Assembly: GCA_900552185.1 (NCBI GenBank)
Contig: URYT01000038.1
Span: forward strand, 1-14,040
Reading direction: 5' to 3'
DNA: 14,040 nucleotides
Source: an uncultured Collinsella sp.
GTDB taxonomy: Bacteria; Actinomycetota; Coriobacteriia; Coriobacteriales; Coriobacteriaceae
Each line of letters begins with the position of its first letter. The first letter of the stretch is position 1. Below are positions 1 through 6,373 of the stretch, one piece after another. Under the pieces are notes generated by a model. That model did no database searches. It was given only the letters and a program-made list of their open reading frames with translations, and was not told the origin of the DNA. The position numbers and the translations under genes are program-made.

Positions 1-21
1 CCTGACGATACGGTCGGCTAG
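1..21 (+). CDS. Possible last codons of a plus-strand gene entering from the left
   Basis: Reading from base 1 in frame 1 gives Pro-Asp-Asp-Thr-Val-Gly and then TAG at 19-21. A strong rightward terminator starts 22 bases later, which is where the end of a plus-strand gene would be expected. Six codons are too few to name a product or to prove coding. The stretch could equally be plain 3' untranslated sequence. Confidence 0.25.
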   Translation, partial: PDDTVG

Positions 22-43
22 AAATCATCCGGCCATAAGCAAC

Positions 44-88
44 AAGGCCCCCGAGCAGCTTATTAAACTGCTCGGGGGCCTTTTAGTT
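44..88 (+). terminator. Strong rho-independent terminator, rightward
   Basis: A perfect 15-bp GC-rich stem (44-58 with 68-82, core CCCCCGAGCAG) encloses a 9-base loop and is followed by TTTTAGTTTA on the plus strand. On the minus strand the stem is followed by only two Ts, then mixed sequence, so the plus direction is favoured. It probably ends a gene lying left of the window, convergent with argR, and may also act as a weak backstop for minus-strand transcripts. Confidence 0.85.
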
Positions 89-125
89 TAAAGCGACCTG
101 GTGGGCGGTCTTTATACCGGCAAAC

Positions 126-160
126 AAAAAAGGGGGTACCGACCAACGTCGATACCCCTT
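126..160 (-). terminator. Rho-independent terminator of the argR transcript
   Basis: Read on the minus strand, a 13-bp stem (160-148 with 143-130, one bulged C and one G-U wobble) with a GTTG loop is followed by six Ts (131-126). It lies about 50 bases after the argR stop, as expected for the end of the last gene in this minus-strand series. Its outer stem resembles that of the terminator after rplQ (AGGGGTA / TACCCC). Confidence 0.85.
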
Positions 161-208
161 ACAAGCCACTATGTCACGCACACAGTGCCGAGCGCACGAC
201 CCGCACGC

Positions 209-639
209 CTACTTGCGAGAATTGCTCAGCTTATTGATCAGCGCCTCAAGACGCTCGCCGTCCTCGGCCGTCTGGGCAATAACCAAAATCGTATCGTTGC
301 CGGCAAGCGAGCCAAGCACATCGGGCAGCGCTGCCGCATCAACGGCGGCGGCGAAGCCGTGCCAGGCTGAGCCTTGATCATAACCAGATTATCGGTGCGC
401 AGAACGCCCGTTACGAGCTCGGAAACCATACGCTGCAGGTGCAGGTCCTCTGCCAGAACATAGATGCCCTCAGGGAGCTTACGCAGCCCCATATCGGCAA
501 TATCGCGAGAGACAGTCGCCTGCGTGCAATCAAAGCCCATAGCGCGGAGCTCATCGACCAGCACGCGCTGCGTGCGGACGTCCTTATTGCGCACAATATC
601 TCTAATGGCATCCTGGCGCCCATTGCGTTTTTTAGCCAT
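209..639 (-). pseudogene. argR: Frameshifted arginine repressor ArgR
   Basis: ArgR/AhrC proteins are hexameric regulators that use arginine as co-repressor of arginine metabolism genes. The ATG at 639 follows a GGAGAGAGG ribosome site. Frame 1 encodes a full winged-helix domain (about residues 1-70, with the family signature QATVSRDI) and the start of the oligomerisation domain to IKAQPGTA. At a GCC repeat (about 343-356) the frame is lost. The family C-terminus continues in another frame as AAAVDAAALPDVLGSLAGNDT and ends LSNSRK with TAG at 209. The 431-base length is not a multiple of three. Compared with E. coli, Bacillus and Mycobacterium relatives, two residues plus one base are missing after Pro-Gly, consistent with a 7-base deletion. 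Translated as it stands, frame 1 runs into unrelated residues to base 238, so arginine-dependent hexamer formation should fail. A true mutation and a sequencing error are both possible. Confidence 0.85.
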
Positions 640-672
640 ACAAACCCTCTCTCCAAAAGATGGCGGAGACAA

Positions 673-687
673 TCAATCAGTGATTGA
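673..687. promoter_or_regulatory. Perfect palindrome upstream of argR, candidate operator
   Basis: TCAATCA-G-TGATTGA is a perfect 7+1+7 palindrome 34 bases upstream of the argR start. It is AT-rich like ArgR boxes but does not match the consensus half-site TGAAT/ATTCA well. A looser inverted pair, TTGAATAG and CTATTTGAA, lies immediately beyond it. Autoregulation of argR is common in the family; the link to this site is inference. Confidence 0.35.
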
Positions 688-732
688 ATAGTTTAACGCT
701 ATTTGAAGGCTTTTGTGTATAAGAACGCATTT

Positions 733-760
733 CGAAACAATTCTATGCAAATTTGTTTCG
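733..760. repeat. Inverted repeat between glycosyltransferase and argR
   Basis: CGAAACAA (733-740) and TTGTTTCG (753-760) form a perfect 8-bp inverted repeat with a 12-base loop, 12 bases past the glycosyltransferase stop. No T run follows on the minus strand, so it is not a standard terminator. A possible argR -10 box (TATACA on the minus strand, 721-716) lies just downstream, so the repeat could be a regulator site near the -35 region. The 132-bp gap (640-771) holds nothing else I recognise. Confidence 0.4.
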
Positions 761-771
761 AGATGAGCCGT

Positions 772-1812
772 TTAGGCGGTTTTTGCGCCCGTCCGGTTAA
801 GAAAAGCTGCCAGATGCGTACACATCACGCAGCGCGCGGGCTTGGCGCTGGCGATCGGCCCAAACAACAGACCGAGCCCCCGATGGTTATCCTTGAGCGC
901 GGCGACCATCTGACGGGTTCGAGGCGCCTCGAGCATATCACGCATACGGGCGGAACGCTCGATTGACGACACCCCATGCGGGCTCAGACACAAATTCTCG
1001 ATGCAGGCGACCAGTCCGGCAAAGTAGAACTTTTGGGTTGCCAGCTTGAGCCGACCACCGCTATCTGCTTCCGAGAGTGAGTCCGTAAGCTCGTCGAGCG
1101 CCCGGGTGTCATCGGATACCTTGGCATACATGGTGGGATCAAAGGCATCTGTAAGCTTAGGTGCCGCCGCGTGGAAACAAGCGTCGCCGCATCCGGAGAC
1201 GCGCTGCGCCCGCGAGAGCGAGCACGCCATAAACCCAACTGTGCGAAACGCCTTGTCGTACAAAAGGCATGCCTCAAACAGCGGACGGCTATACATCACG
1301 CCAGAGGTCTGAACGACTAGGCCGCCTAAAATCAACTGGGACAGCCCGGTCACCATCGAAGATTTGCTATCAATGGAAATATGAGCAGCATCCAAGACGC
1401 GCGAATGGCGCTCTCGATGTGCATCATAGCGGTCGAGCGACACCGTGGGGAGCACTATGTCTGCCGCAGTATCGCACGCGATATCGACCATCTTGGAAAG
1501 AGACTGCGGAGCAAACCACTCATCGGCGTTCATGGCGATGATTTGAGAGCCGCGCGAGGCAGCAAAACCGGCACGAAGACAAGCGCCGCGCTTCGCGTCC
1601 TCGACGTCAATCAAATCAATATGGATGTCCCTGTCGGCGGCAACTTGAAGCGAATGGCGCACACCAGGCGCAGCATCGCGGCAGACAACGACAATCTGCA
1701 AATCGTAGAGGTCTTGGTTCTGGATACTCTCGAGCGCACGCATCGCATAGCTGGGCGAACCTTCTACCACAAGGATCACCGAAAGTCGCGGATGCGAGCC
1801 ACGTCGAACCAA
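772..1812 (-). CDS. Glycosyltransferase family 2-like protein
   Basis: A 346-residue protein with a GT-A type start: LSVILVVEGS near residues 10-19, then a helix and IVVVCRDA (40-47), which resembles the nucleotide-sugar-binding half of family 2 enzymes. The usual metal-binding DxD region appears as NADEW (95-99), so the first Asp is replaced by Asn. No clear membrane segment or signal peptide is visible, which suggests a cytoplasmic enzyme acting on a cell-surface glycan precursor; donor and acceptor cannot be told. The C-terminal half (about 180-346) has no motif I recognise apart from CVMC near the end. The start is TTG at 1812, chosen because a GAGAGGA ribosome site lies 10 bases upstream and an in-frame TGA 10 codons before it excludes longer versions. 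It lies between truA and argR with wide gaps on both sides and so is probably transcribed alone. Confidence 0.75.
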   Translation of the reverse strand: MVRRGSHPRLSVILVVEGSPSYAMRALESIQNQDLYDLQIVVVCRDAAPGVRHSLQVAADRDIHIDLIDVEDAKRGACLRAGFAASRGSQIIAMNADEWFAPQSLSKMVDIACDTAADIVLPTVSLDRYDAHRERHSRVLDAAHISIDSKSSMVTGLSQLILGGLVVQTSGVMYSRPLFEACLLYDKAFRTVGFMACSLSRAQRVSGCGDACFHAAAPKLTDAFDPTMYAKVSDDTRALDELTDSLSEADSGGRLKLATQKFYFAGLVACIENLCLSPHGVSSIERSARMRDMLEAPRTRQMVAALKDNHRGLGLLFGPIASAKPARCVMCTHLAAFLNRTGAKTA

Positions 1813-1813
1813 G

Positions 1814-1855
1814 TTATCCGTCCTCTCGACAGCAATAAATCAAACCGTGGTTCAT
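1814..1855 (-). CDS. Possible 13-codon leader ORF before the glycosyltransferase
   Basis: ATG at 1855 opens a 13-residue frame (MNHGLIYCCREDG) whose TAA ends one base before the TTG start of the glycosyltransferase, an arrangement suited to translational coupling. A weak GGGGTG lies upstream of its ATG. The frame contains the GAGAGGA ribosome site of the downstream gene, so ribosomes ending here could reinitiate. It is too short to exclude chance. Confidence 0.25.
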   Translation of the reverse strand: MNHGLIYCCREDG

Positions 1856-1946
1856 GGTACACCCCGGCAATAAAAGCAATGAGACACCAGTTGTATTGCA
1901 CGTCAAGAACAGATGTTGCACACGCGCAGCCCACAGATGACAGGTG

Positions 1947-1965
1947 TCGACGCACGACGCGTCGA
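1947..1965 (-). repeat. Short hairpin after truA
   Basis: TCGACGC and GCGTCGA (7 bp, 5-base loop) lie 9 bases past the truA stop. No T run follows on the minus strand, so at best it protects the 3' end or acts as a rho-dependent or weak terminator. The rest of the 1813-1973 gap holds a TTGACG hexamer on the minus strand without a convincing -10 box. Confidence 0.35.
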
Positions 1966-1973
1966 GCCCTCCC

Positions 1974-2798
1974 CTAGTCGAGCACGACAAGCTCGGCGGG
2001 ATCGTAATCCACGCCCATAAACGTAAGGCCGCAGGCAGGAGCCGTGGGGCCCGCAGCGGTACGGTCGCAAGCATCGATGACCTCGCGCATCCACTCGGGT
2101 TCACGGCGATGCATGCCAATCTCGACAAGCGTGCCCACGATCGTGCGGACCATCGAATGCAGAAACGCATTGCCCTCGATGGTAAACGTCAGGATGTCCT
2201 CGCCAAACGCAACCTCATGGCCAAACTCGGCACGCATCACGCAGCGATGCGTGGGCTTGCCAACGGCCGAGGCAACCTTGCAAAAGCTCTTAAAGTCCTG
2301 CTCACCCAAAAGCGCGGGACAGGCCGCAGACATGGCCTTGACGTCCAAGGGATAGCGATGCCACCACACGGCACCCCGTGAGAGCACGGGACGCGCGTCG
2401 CGATCGGCAATACGGTACGTATATGTACGTGAACGCGCATCAAAGCGTGCAGAAAAGCCTTTACGGGCCTTGTAGACCTCGTTTATGGCGATATCTTTGG
2501 GTAGCAGGGCATCCATAGCCCGCAGCCACCTACGGCGCGTACAAGCGAGCTCAGCGTCCGTTACGGGCACGCTGATGTACTGAGCCACGGCATGTACGCC
2601 GGCATCGGTACGCCCCGCGCACGTCAGGACAATCGGACGGCGCAGGAGCGTCTCGATAGCGCGGCGCAGCTCGCCCGCAACCGTCGTCTGACCGGGCTGC
2701 TCGGCAAAGCCGCTGTAGGACGAGCCATCGTAGGCCACGCGGAAAACGAGCGTGGCATCGAGCTCGGGAATCGAATTGAAATCAGACGGCGCGGTCAT
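1974..2798 (-). CDS. truA: tRNA pseudouridine(38-40) synthase TruA
   Basis: TruA isomerises uridines 38, 39 and 40 in the anticodon stem of many tRNAs to pseudouridine, in the cytoplasm. The 274-residue product has the family N-terminus FRVAYDGSSYSGF and the catalytic loop CAGRTDAGVHA with the essential Asp at residue 65. It also has RTYTYRI, FKSFCKV and the C-terminal FLHSMVRTIVGTLVEIG motif. Length is normal. ATG at 2798 is preferred because GGGAG lies just upstream; a TTG five codons earlier would add MLGAS without a good site. It follows the rplQ terminator by only 35 bases, so expression needs read-through or a promoter overlapping that hairpin. truA after rplQ is a common bacterial gene order. 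Confidence 0.96.
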   Translation of the reverse strand: MTAPSDFNSIPELDATLVFRVAYDGSSYSGFAEQPGQTTVAGELRRAIETLLRRPIVLTCAGRTDAGVHAVAQYISVPVTDAELACTRRRWLRAMDALLPKDIAINEVYKARKGFSARFDARSRTYTYRIADRDARPVLSRGAVWWHRYPLDVKAMSAACPALLGEQDFKSFCKVASAVGKPTHRCVMRAEFGHEVAFGEDILTFTIEGNAFLHSMVRTIVGTLVEIGMHRREPEWMREVIDACDRTAAGPTAPACGLTFMGVDYDPAELVVLD

Positions 2799-2833
2799 GG
2801 ACGCTCCCAACAAACAGGCAATGGCATTTCGAC

Positions 2834-2864
2834 AAAAAAAGAGGGGTACGCGAACGTACCCCTC
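2834..2864 (-). terminator. Rho-independent terminator ending the ribosomal operon
   Basis: On the minus strand a perfect 10-bp stem, GAGGGGTACG (2864-2855) with CGTACCCCTC (2850-2841), closes a TTCG tetraloop and is followed directly by seven Ts (2840-2834). It lies 26 bases past the rplQ stop. UUCG loops are especially stable. This is the clearest transcription stop in the window. Confidence 0.95.
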
Positions 2865-2890
2865 GAATATAGCCTATGCAGACGGATTGT

Positions 2891-3358
2891 CTACTCAGCG
2901 GTCTCCTCAGCAGGAGCCTCCTCGGCAGCCTCGACCTTCTTGGGAGCAGCGGCCTTCTTGGGGGCCGGAGCAGCCTTCTTGGCCTTAGGCGTGCAAGGCT
3001 CGGTGACGAGCTCCATGATAACGATGGGAGCGTTGTCGCCCTTGCGGTTACCGAGCTTCATGATGCGGGTGTAACCGCCGTTGCGGTCCTGCCACATGCC
3101 CTGAGCAGCCTTGTCGAAGATCTCGGCAACGAGCTGCTTATCGCCGAGCTTGGCGATAGCCAGACGACGAGAGTGCAGGTCGCCCTTCTTGGCCCAGGTG
3201 ATGATCGGATCGACGACCGAACGCAGCGCCTTAGCGCGGGTCTCGGTGGTCTTGATGCGGTCGTTCTCGAAGAGGGCCTTAGCAAGGCTCTTCTTCATGG
3301 CCTTGGTGTGGCTCGCATCGGTGCCGAGCTTCAGGCCCTTCTTAACGTTATGACGCAT
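2891..3358 (-). CDS. rplQ: 50S ribosomal protein L17
   Basis: L17 sits near the peptide exit tunnel of the large subunit. The first 118 or so residues match the family: MRHNVKKGLKLGTDASHTKAM, then ALFENDRIKTTETRAKALR and GNRKGDNAPIVIMELV. After that comes a 35-residue low-complexity tail of Ala, Lys, Pro and Glu, typical of L17 in Actinobacteria and likely disordered. ATG at 3358 has GAGGAG 10 bases upstream. It is the last gene of the operon, 30 bases after rpoA, and is followed by a strong terminator. Confidence 0.97.
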   Translation of the reverse strand: MRHNVKKGLKLGTDASHTKAMKKSLAKALFENDRIKTTETRAKALRSVVDPIITWAKKGDLHSRRLAIAKLGDKQLVAEIFDKAAQGMWQDRNGGYTRIMKLGNRKGDNAPIVIMELVTEPCTPKAKKAAPAPKKAAAPKKVEAAEEAPAEETAE

Positions 3359-3388
3359 GGTCTAGTTTCTCCTCAAATATGCGAAGCA

Positions 3389-4330
3389 TTAAGCCTTCAG
3401 GCTCAGGCCCATGGACTCAAGCTTGTCCTTCACTTCCTCGATCGACTTAACACCGAAGTTACGGATGTTGAGCAGATCGTTCTCCGAGAACTCAACGAGC
3501 TGACGGACCGAGTGAATGCTGGCGCGCTTAAGGCAGTTGTAGGAACGGACGGAAAGGTCCAGATCCTCGATCTGCTTGTCCAGCTCGGCGTTGTCGTTGG
3601 TGACCTCGGGAGCGAAGATCGAAGCCTCCTCCTCGACCTCGGGGGTCTCGGCAAGGTTCATAAAGGCGGCCATATGCTGGTTGATGATATTGGCAGCCTG
3701 GACCACGGCGTCGCGCGGGGCGATGGAGCCGTTGGTCTCGATCTCGAGGACAAGGCGGTCGTAGTCGGTGTGCTGACCGACACGGCAAGCCTCAACGAGC
3801 TTGGCGCAACGGGAAACCGGCGAGTACAGCGAGTCGACGTGGATCACACCGATGGGATCGTTGTCGCGCTTGTTGGCCTCGCCAGAAACATAGCCGCGGC
3901 CATAGCCGATGCGCATGCTCATGGTGAGATGGCCACCCTCGGTGAGCGTAGCGATGTGCTGCTCGGGGTTGACCAGCTCAAACTCGGACGGAATAAAGAA
4001 GTCCGCACCGGTGACCTCGCAGGGGCCGTCAACCGAAATGGTGGCGGTCGCCTCGTCGGTCGTGCCGAGAGCCCTGAAGACAAGACCCTTGACATTCAGG
4101 ACGATGTCGGTGACATCCTCGACCATGTTAGGGATGGTCATGAACTCGTGCTGCGCACCATCGATCTGAATAGCCTCGACGGCGGCACCCTCGAGCGAGG
4201 ACAGAAGAACGCGACGAAGGGAGTTACCCAGCGTATCGCCGTAGCCACGCTCGAGCGGCTCGACGGAGACACGAGCAGACGTCTCGTTGATCTCTTCGAC
4301 CTGAACCTGAGGCCTAATGAATTCTGACAT
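3389..4330 (-). CDS. rpoA: DNA-directed RNA polymerase subunit alpha
   Basis: Alpha dimerises to scaffold beta and beta' and contacts UP elements and activators. Residues 1-225 form the assembly domain, with GYGDTLGNSLRRVLLSS (29-45). An acidic linker (about 226-250) leads to the C-terminal domain (251-313), which has two helix-hairpin-helix-like segments. VRSYNCLKRA (261-270) carries the DNA-contacting residues equivalent to E. coli Arg265, Asn268, Cys269 and Lys271, here Arg262, Asn265, Cys266 and Lys268. At 313 residues the length is normal for Gram-positive bacteria. It lies between rpsD and rplQ, with 32- and 30-base gaps, in the usual alpha-operon position. Confidence 0.98.
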   Translation of the reverse strand: MSEFIRPQVQVEEINETSARVSVEPLERGYGDTLGNSLRRVLLSSLEGAAVEAIQIDGAQHEFMTIPNMVEDVTDIVLNVKGLVFRALGTTDEATATISVDGPCEVTGADFFIPSEFELVNPEQHIATLTEGGHLTMSMRIGYGRGYVSGEANKRDNDPIGVIHVDSLYSPVSRCAKLVEACRVGQHTDYDRLVLEIETNGSIAPRDAVVQAANIINQHMAAFMNLAETPEVEEEASIFAPEVTNDNAELDKQIEDLDLSVRSYNCLKRASIHSVRQLVEFSENDLLNIRNFGVKSIEEVKDKLESMGLSLKA

Positions 4331-4362
4331 GTATTACCTCCAGCCTCAGCAGCCCGGATGGA

Positions 4363-4959
4363 CTACTTAGAGTAGAGCTCGACGATGAGCTGCTCGTTGA
4401 TATCACCGCTGATCTGCTCACGCGTCGGCAGAGCGAGCACGTTACCAGACAGCTTCTCGATATCGACCTCGAGCCAGCCAGGGACCTCAAAGCGCTCGGA
4501 GGAAATCAGGGCCTCCTTGATGGGGAGGAGGTCACGGAACTTCTCGCCGACAGCGACGACGTCGCCGGCCTTGACGCGGTAGGACGGGATGTCCACGCGC
4601 TTGCCGTTCACGGTGAAGTGACCGTGACGGACGGACTGACGAGCCTCTTTGCGGGTGCGGGCGAAGCCAAGACGGAAGACGACGTTGTCGAGGCGAGACT
4701 CAAGAATGATCATGAGGTTCTCACCGGTGACGCCGTTCATCTTACGGGCCTTGTTGAAGTAGCCGTGGAACTGCTTCTCCAGAACGCCATAGATGAACTT
4801 GACCTTCTGCTTCTCGCGCAGCTGCATGCCGTACTCAGATTCCTTGCGACGGCGCTTGGGCTGACGGATAGATTCCTTCTTGCTGCTGTAACCGAGCTCA
4901 GCGGGATCGATCCCGAGCTGACGGCAGCGCTTAAGAACAGGAGTCCTGTCGATTGCCAT
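4363..4959 (-). CDS. rpsD: 30S ribosomal protein S4
   Basis: S4 is a primary 16S rRNA binder that starts 30S body assembly and lines the mRNA entry channel. The 198-residue protein has the N-terminal domain and an S4 RNA-binding fold (about 88-150, with SRLDNVVFRLGFA and VNGKRVDIPSY). Only one cysteine (Cys12) remains where zinc-binding S4 forms have four, so this is the zinc-free type. In some bacteria S4 represses its own operon; no target site is evident here. The start ATG at 4959 is 19 bases after rpsK. Confidence 0.97.
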   Translation of the reverse strand: MAIDRTPVLKRCRQLGIDPAELGYSSKKESIRQPKRRRKESEYGMQLREKQKVKFIYGVLEKQFHGYFNKARKMNGVTGENLMIILESRLDNVVFRLGFARTRKEARQSVRHGHFTVNGKRVDIPSYRVKAGDVVAVGEKFRDLLPIKEALISSERFEVPGWLEVDIEKLSGNVLALPTREQISGDINEQLIVELYSK

Positions 4960-4978
4960 ATTGATACGATCCTTTCAG

Positions 4979-5383
4979 TTACACGCGGCGACGCTTCTTG
5001 GGGCGGCAGCCGTTGTGCGGAATGGGGGTCTTGTCCTGGATGCTCGAGACCTCGAGGCCAGCAGCCTGGAGGGAGCGGATGGCGGTCTCACGACCGGAGC
5101 CGGGGCCCTTGACGAAGACGGAAACCTTCTTCATACCGTGCTCCATGGCCTGCTTGGCAGCAGCCTCGGCAGCCATCTGGGCAGCGAACGGCGTGGACTT
5201 ACGGGAGCCCTTGAAGCCCACCTGGCCAGCCGACTTCCAGGAAATGACGTTGCCCTGGGGATCGGTGATCGAAACGATCGTGTTGTTGAACGTAGAACGA
5301 ATGTGAGCCTGGCCCACGGAAATGTTCTTACGGTCCGCGCGCTTCAGACGGGCAGCGCGAACGTTCTTCTTAGCAGTAGCCAT
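4979..5383 (-). CDS. rpsK: 30S ribosomal protein S11
   Basis: S11 lies on the platform of the small subunit and helps shape the mRNA path near the E site. The 134-residue protein has FNNTIVSITDPQGNVISW, the loop VKGPGSGRETAIRSL, and the conserved end TPIPHNGCRPKKRRRV. Length is normal. It is 14 bases downstream of rpsM and followed by rpsD, the standard alpha-operon order. Confidence 0.98.
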   Translation of the reverse strand: MATAKKNVRAARLKRADRKNISVGQAHIRSTFNNTIVSITDPQGNVISWKSAGQVGFKGSRKSTPFAAQMAAEAAAKQAMEHGMKKVSVFVKGPGSGRETAIRSLQAAGLEVSSIQDKTPIPHNGCRPKKRRRV

Positions 5384-5397
5384 CTATCTAGCGCTCC

Positions 5398-5772
5398 TTA
5401 TTTCTTCTTCTTAGCACCGATCTGACGCTTCGGGCCCTTGCGGGTACGAGCGTTAGTGTGGGTGCGCTGGCCGCGGACCGGGAGGCCCTTGCGGTGACGA
5501 AGGCCGCGGTTGCAGCCGATGTCCATAAGGCGCTTGACGTTCTGGTTGCGCTCACGGCGGAGGTCGCCCTCAACCATGATCTGGTTCTTATCGATATAAT
5601 CGCGGATGGCGTTAACCTCATCCTCGGTGAGGTCCTTAACACGCGTATCCACGTTAACGTTGCACTCGACGCAAATCTTCGTCGCAGTGGTGCGGCCGAT
5701 GCCGTAAATGTAGGTCAGACCGATCTCAACGCGCTTCTCACGCGGGAGGTCGACACCATTAATACGGGCCAA
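5398..5772 (-). CDS. rpsM: 30S ribosomal protein S13
   Basis: S13 is at the head of the small subunit and bridges to L5 and the P-site tRNA. The product starts ARINGVDLPREKRVEIGLTY, has the helix-hairpin IYGIGRTTA, and ends with the basic RGQRTHTNARTRKGP motif and a lysine-rich tail. At 124 residues it is normal. The start codon is TTG at 5772: GAGGAG lies about 7 bases upstream, the family N-terminus begins exactly there, and no ATG fits. rpmJ ends 14 bases upstream. Confidence 0.97.
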   Translation of the reverse strand: MARINGVDLPREKRVEIGLTYIYGIGRTTATKICVECNVNVDTRVKDLTEDEVNAIRDYIDKNQIMVEGDLRRERNQNVKRLMDIGCNRGLRHRKGLPVRGQRTHTNARTRKGPKRQIGAKKKK

Positions 5773-5786
5773 CGTAGTCTCCTCTC

Positions 5787-5900
5787 TTAACCCTGACGCT
5801 GCTTATGACGGGGGTTCTCGCAAATGACGAGGACCTTGCCATGGCGCCTAATGATTTTGCACTTATCGCACATCTTCTTGACCGAAGGACGTACCTTCAT
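5787..5900 (-). CDS. rpmJ: 50S ribosomal protein L36, zinc-binding type
   Basis: A 37-codon gene starting MKVRPSVKKMCDKCKIIRRHG and ending NPRHKQRQG, the complete L36 family length. Cys11, Cys14, Cys27 and His32 form the classic zinc site, so this is the zinc-dependent paralogue; a zinc-free copy may exist elsewhere in the genome. L36 stabilises 23S rRNA folding around helices 42, 89 and 97. It lies between infA and rpsM as in most Gram-positive bacteria, with a wide 150-bp spacer on the infA side. An AAGGAAG ribosome site precedes the ATG. Confidence 0.97.
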   Translation of the reverse strand: MKVRPSVKKMCDKCKIIRRHGKVLVICENPRHKQRQG

Positions 5901-5992
5901 CGTTCTTCCTTTCGGTAGCGCTCAAACTACTTCCCTACTATCTACTCGCCCAGCCGCAGGCGTTTAAAACTATGGCTGGTCTTCACCCACAA

Positions 5993-6026
5993 TCCGACCG
6001 TAGGTTGAGCTAAGCCTGCAGTCGGA
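5993..6026 (-). repeat. Imperfect hairpin in the infA-rpmJ spacer
   Basis: TCCGAC (5993-5998) pairs with GTCGGA (6021-6026). Inside, AGGTT can pair with AAGCCT if one base bulges. It lies in the 150-bp gap between infA and rpmJ (5901-6050), which is long for this operon, where most gaps are under 35 bases. No T run follows. The spacer could be a structured leader or processing site, but no known family is recognised. Confidence 0.35.
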
Positions 6027-6050
6027 AATGGAGTGCGTGTATGCGTGCCG

Positions 6051-6275
6051 CTATTTGTAGCGATAGGTGATGCGGCCGCGGGTCAGGTCGTACGGGGAAA
6101 GCTCCACGACAACCCTGTCACCGGGGAGAATACGGATGTAATTCATTCGGATCTTGCCAGAAATGTTGCACAGAACCGAATGACCGTTCTCGAGCTCGAC
6201 CTTAAACATGGCGTTGGGCAACGGTTCCTTTACCGTACCCTCGAGCTCAATTGCGTCTTCCTTCTTCACAAGCAA
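6051..6275 (-). CDS. infA: Translation initiation factor IF-1
   Basis: IF-1 binds the ribosomal A site during initiation. The product is a single S1/OB-fold domain: KKEDAIELEGTV, LPNAMFKVELENGH, GKIRMNYIRILPGDRV and the conserved end LSPYDLTRGRITYRYK. The start is uncertain. TTG at 6275 gives 74 residues beginning MLVKKEDA, while GTG at 6269 gives 72 beginning MKKEDA. A weak GAGAAAG site is spaced better for the TTG. An ATG at 6279 is out of frame. A 226-bp spacer containing a long palindrome separates it from map, so it may have its own promoter. Confidence 0.96.
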   Translation of the reverse strand: MLVKKEDAIELEGTVKEPLPNAMFKVELENGHSVLCNISGKIRMNYIRILPGDRVVVELSPYDLTRGRITYRYK

Positions 6276-6308
6276 TCATCTTTCTCTAGAAAACGACAGC
6301 GATTGAGT

Positions 6309-6337
6309 ATTCTACAACACGTATGCACGCATCGTAA
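6309..6337 (-). promoter_or_regulatory. Candidate promoter for infA
   Basis: On the minus strand, TTACGA (6337-6332) and TAGAAT (6314-6309) are separated by 17 bases and lie about 35 bases upstream of the infA start. The -10 matches five of six consensus bases, the -35 only about half. It fits a gap where a fresh promoter would be useful, after the palindrome. Low certainty. Confidence 0.3.
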
Positions 6338-6373
6338 TAACTTCGTAATGGCTCCACAACTAAGTGGAACTTG

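Noticed and set aside
343..356. Programmed ribosomal frameshift in argR
   Set aside because: No slippery heptamer or downstream stimulatory structure is evident, and two residues appear missing as well as the frame. A deletion or sequence error is simpler.
1381..1977. Open frame of 198 codons on the plus strand opposite the glycosyltransferase
   Set aside because: Overlaps the better-supported GT-A gene and shows no motif; reads as an antisense artefact.
2876..4327. Open frame of 483 codons on the plus strand opposite rplQ and rpoA
   Set aside because: It is the antisense shadow of two certain genes. High GC and biased codons leave few stops on the other strand, and the translation is low-complexity (Leu, Gly, Asp rich) with no family resemblance.
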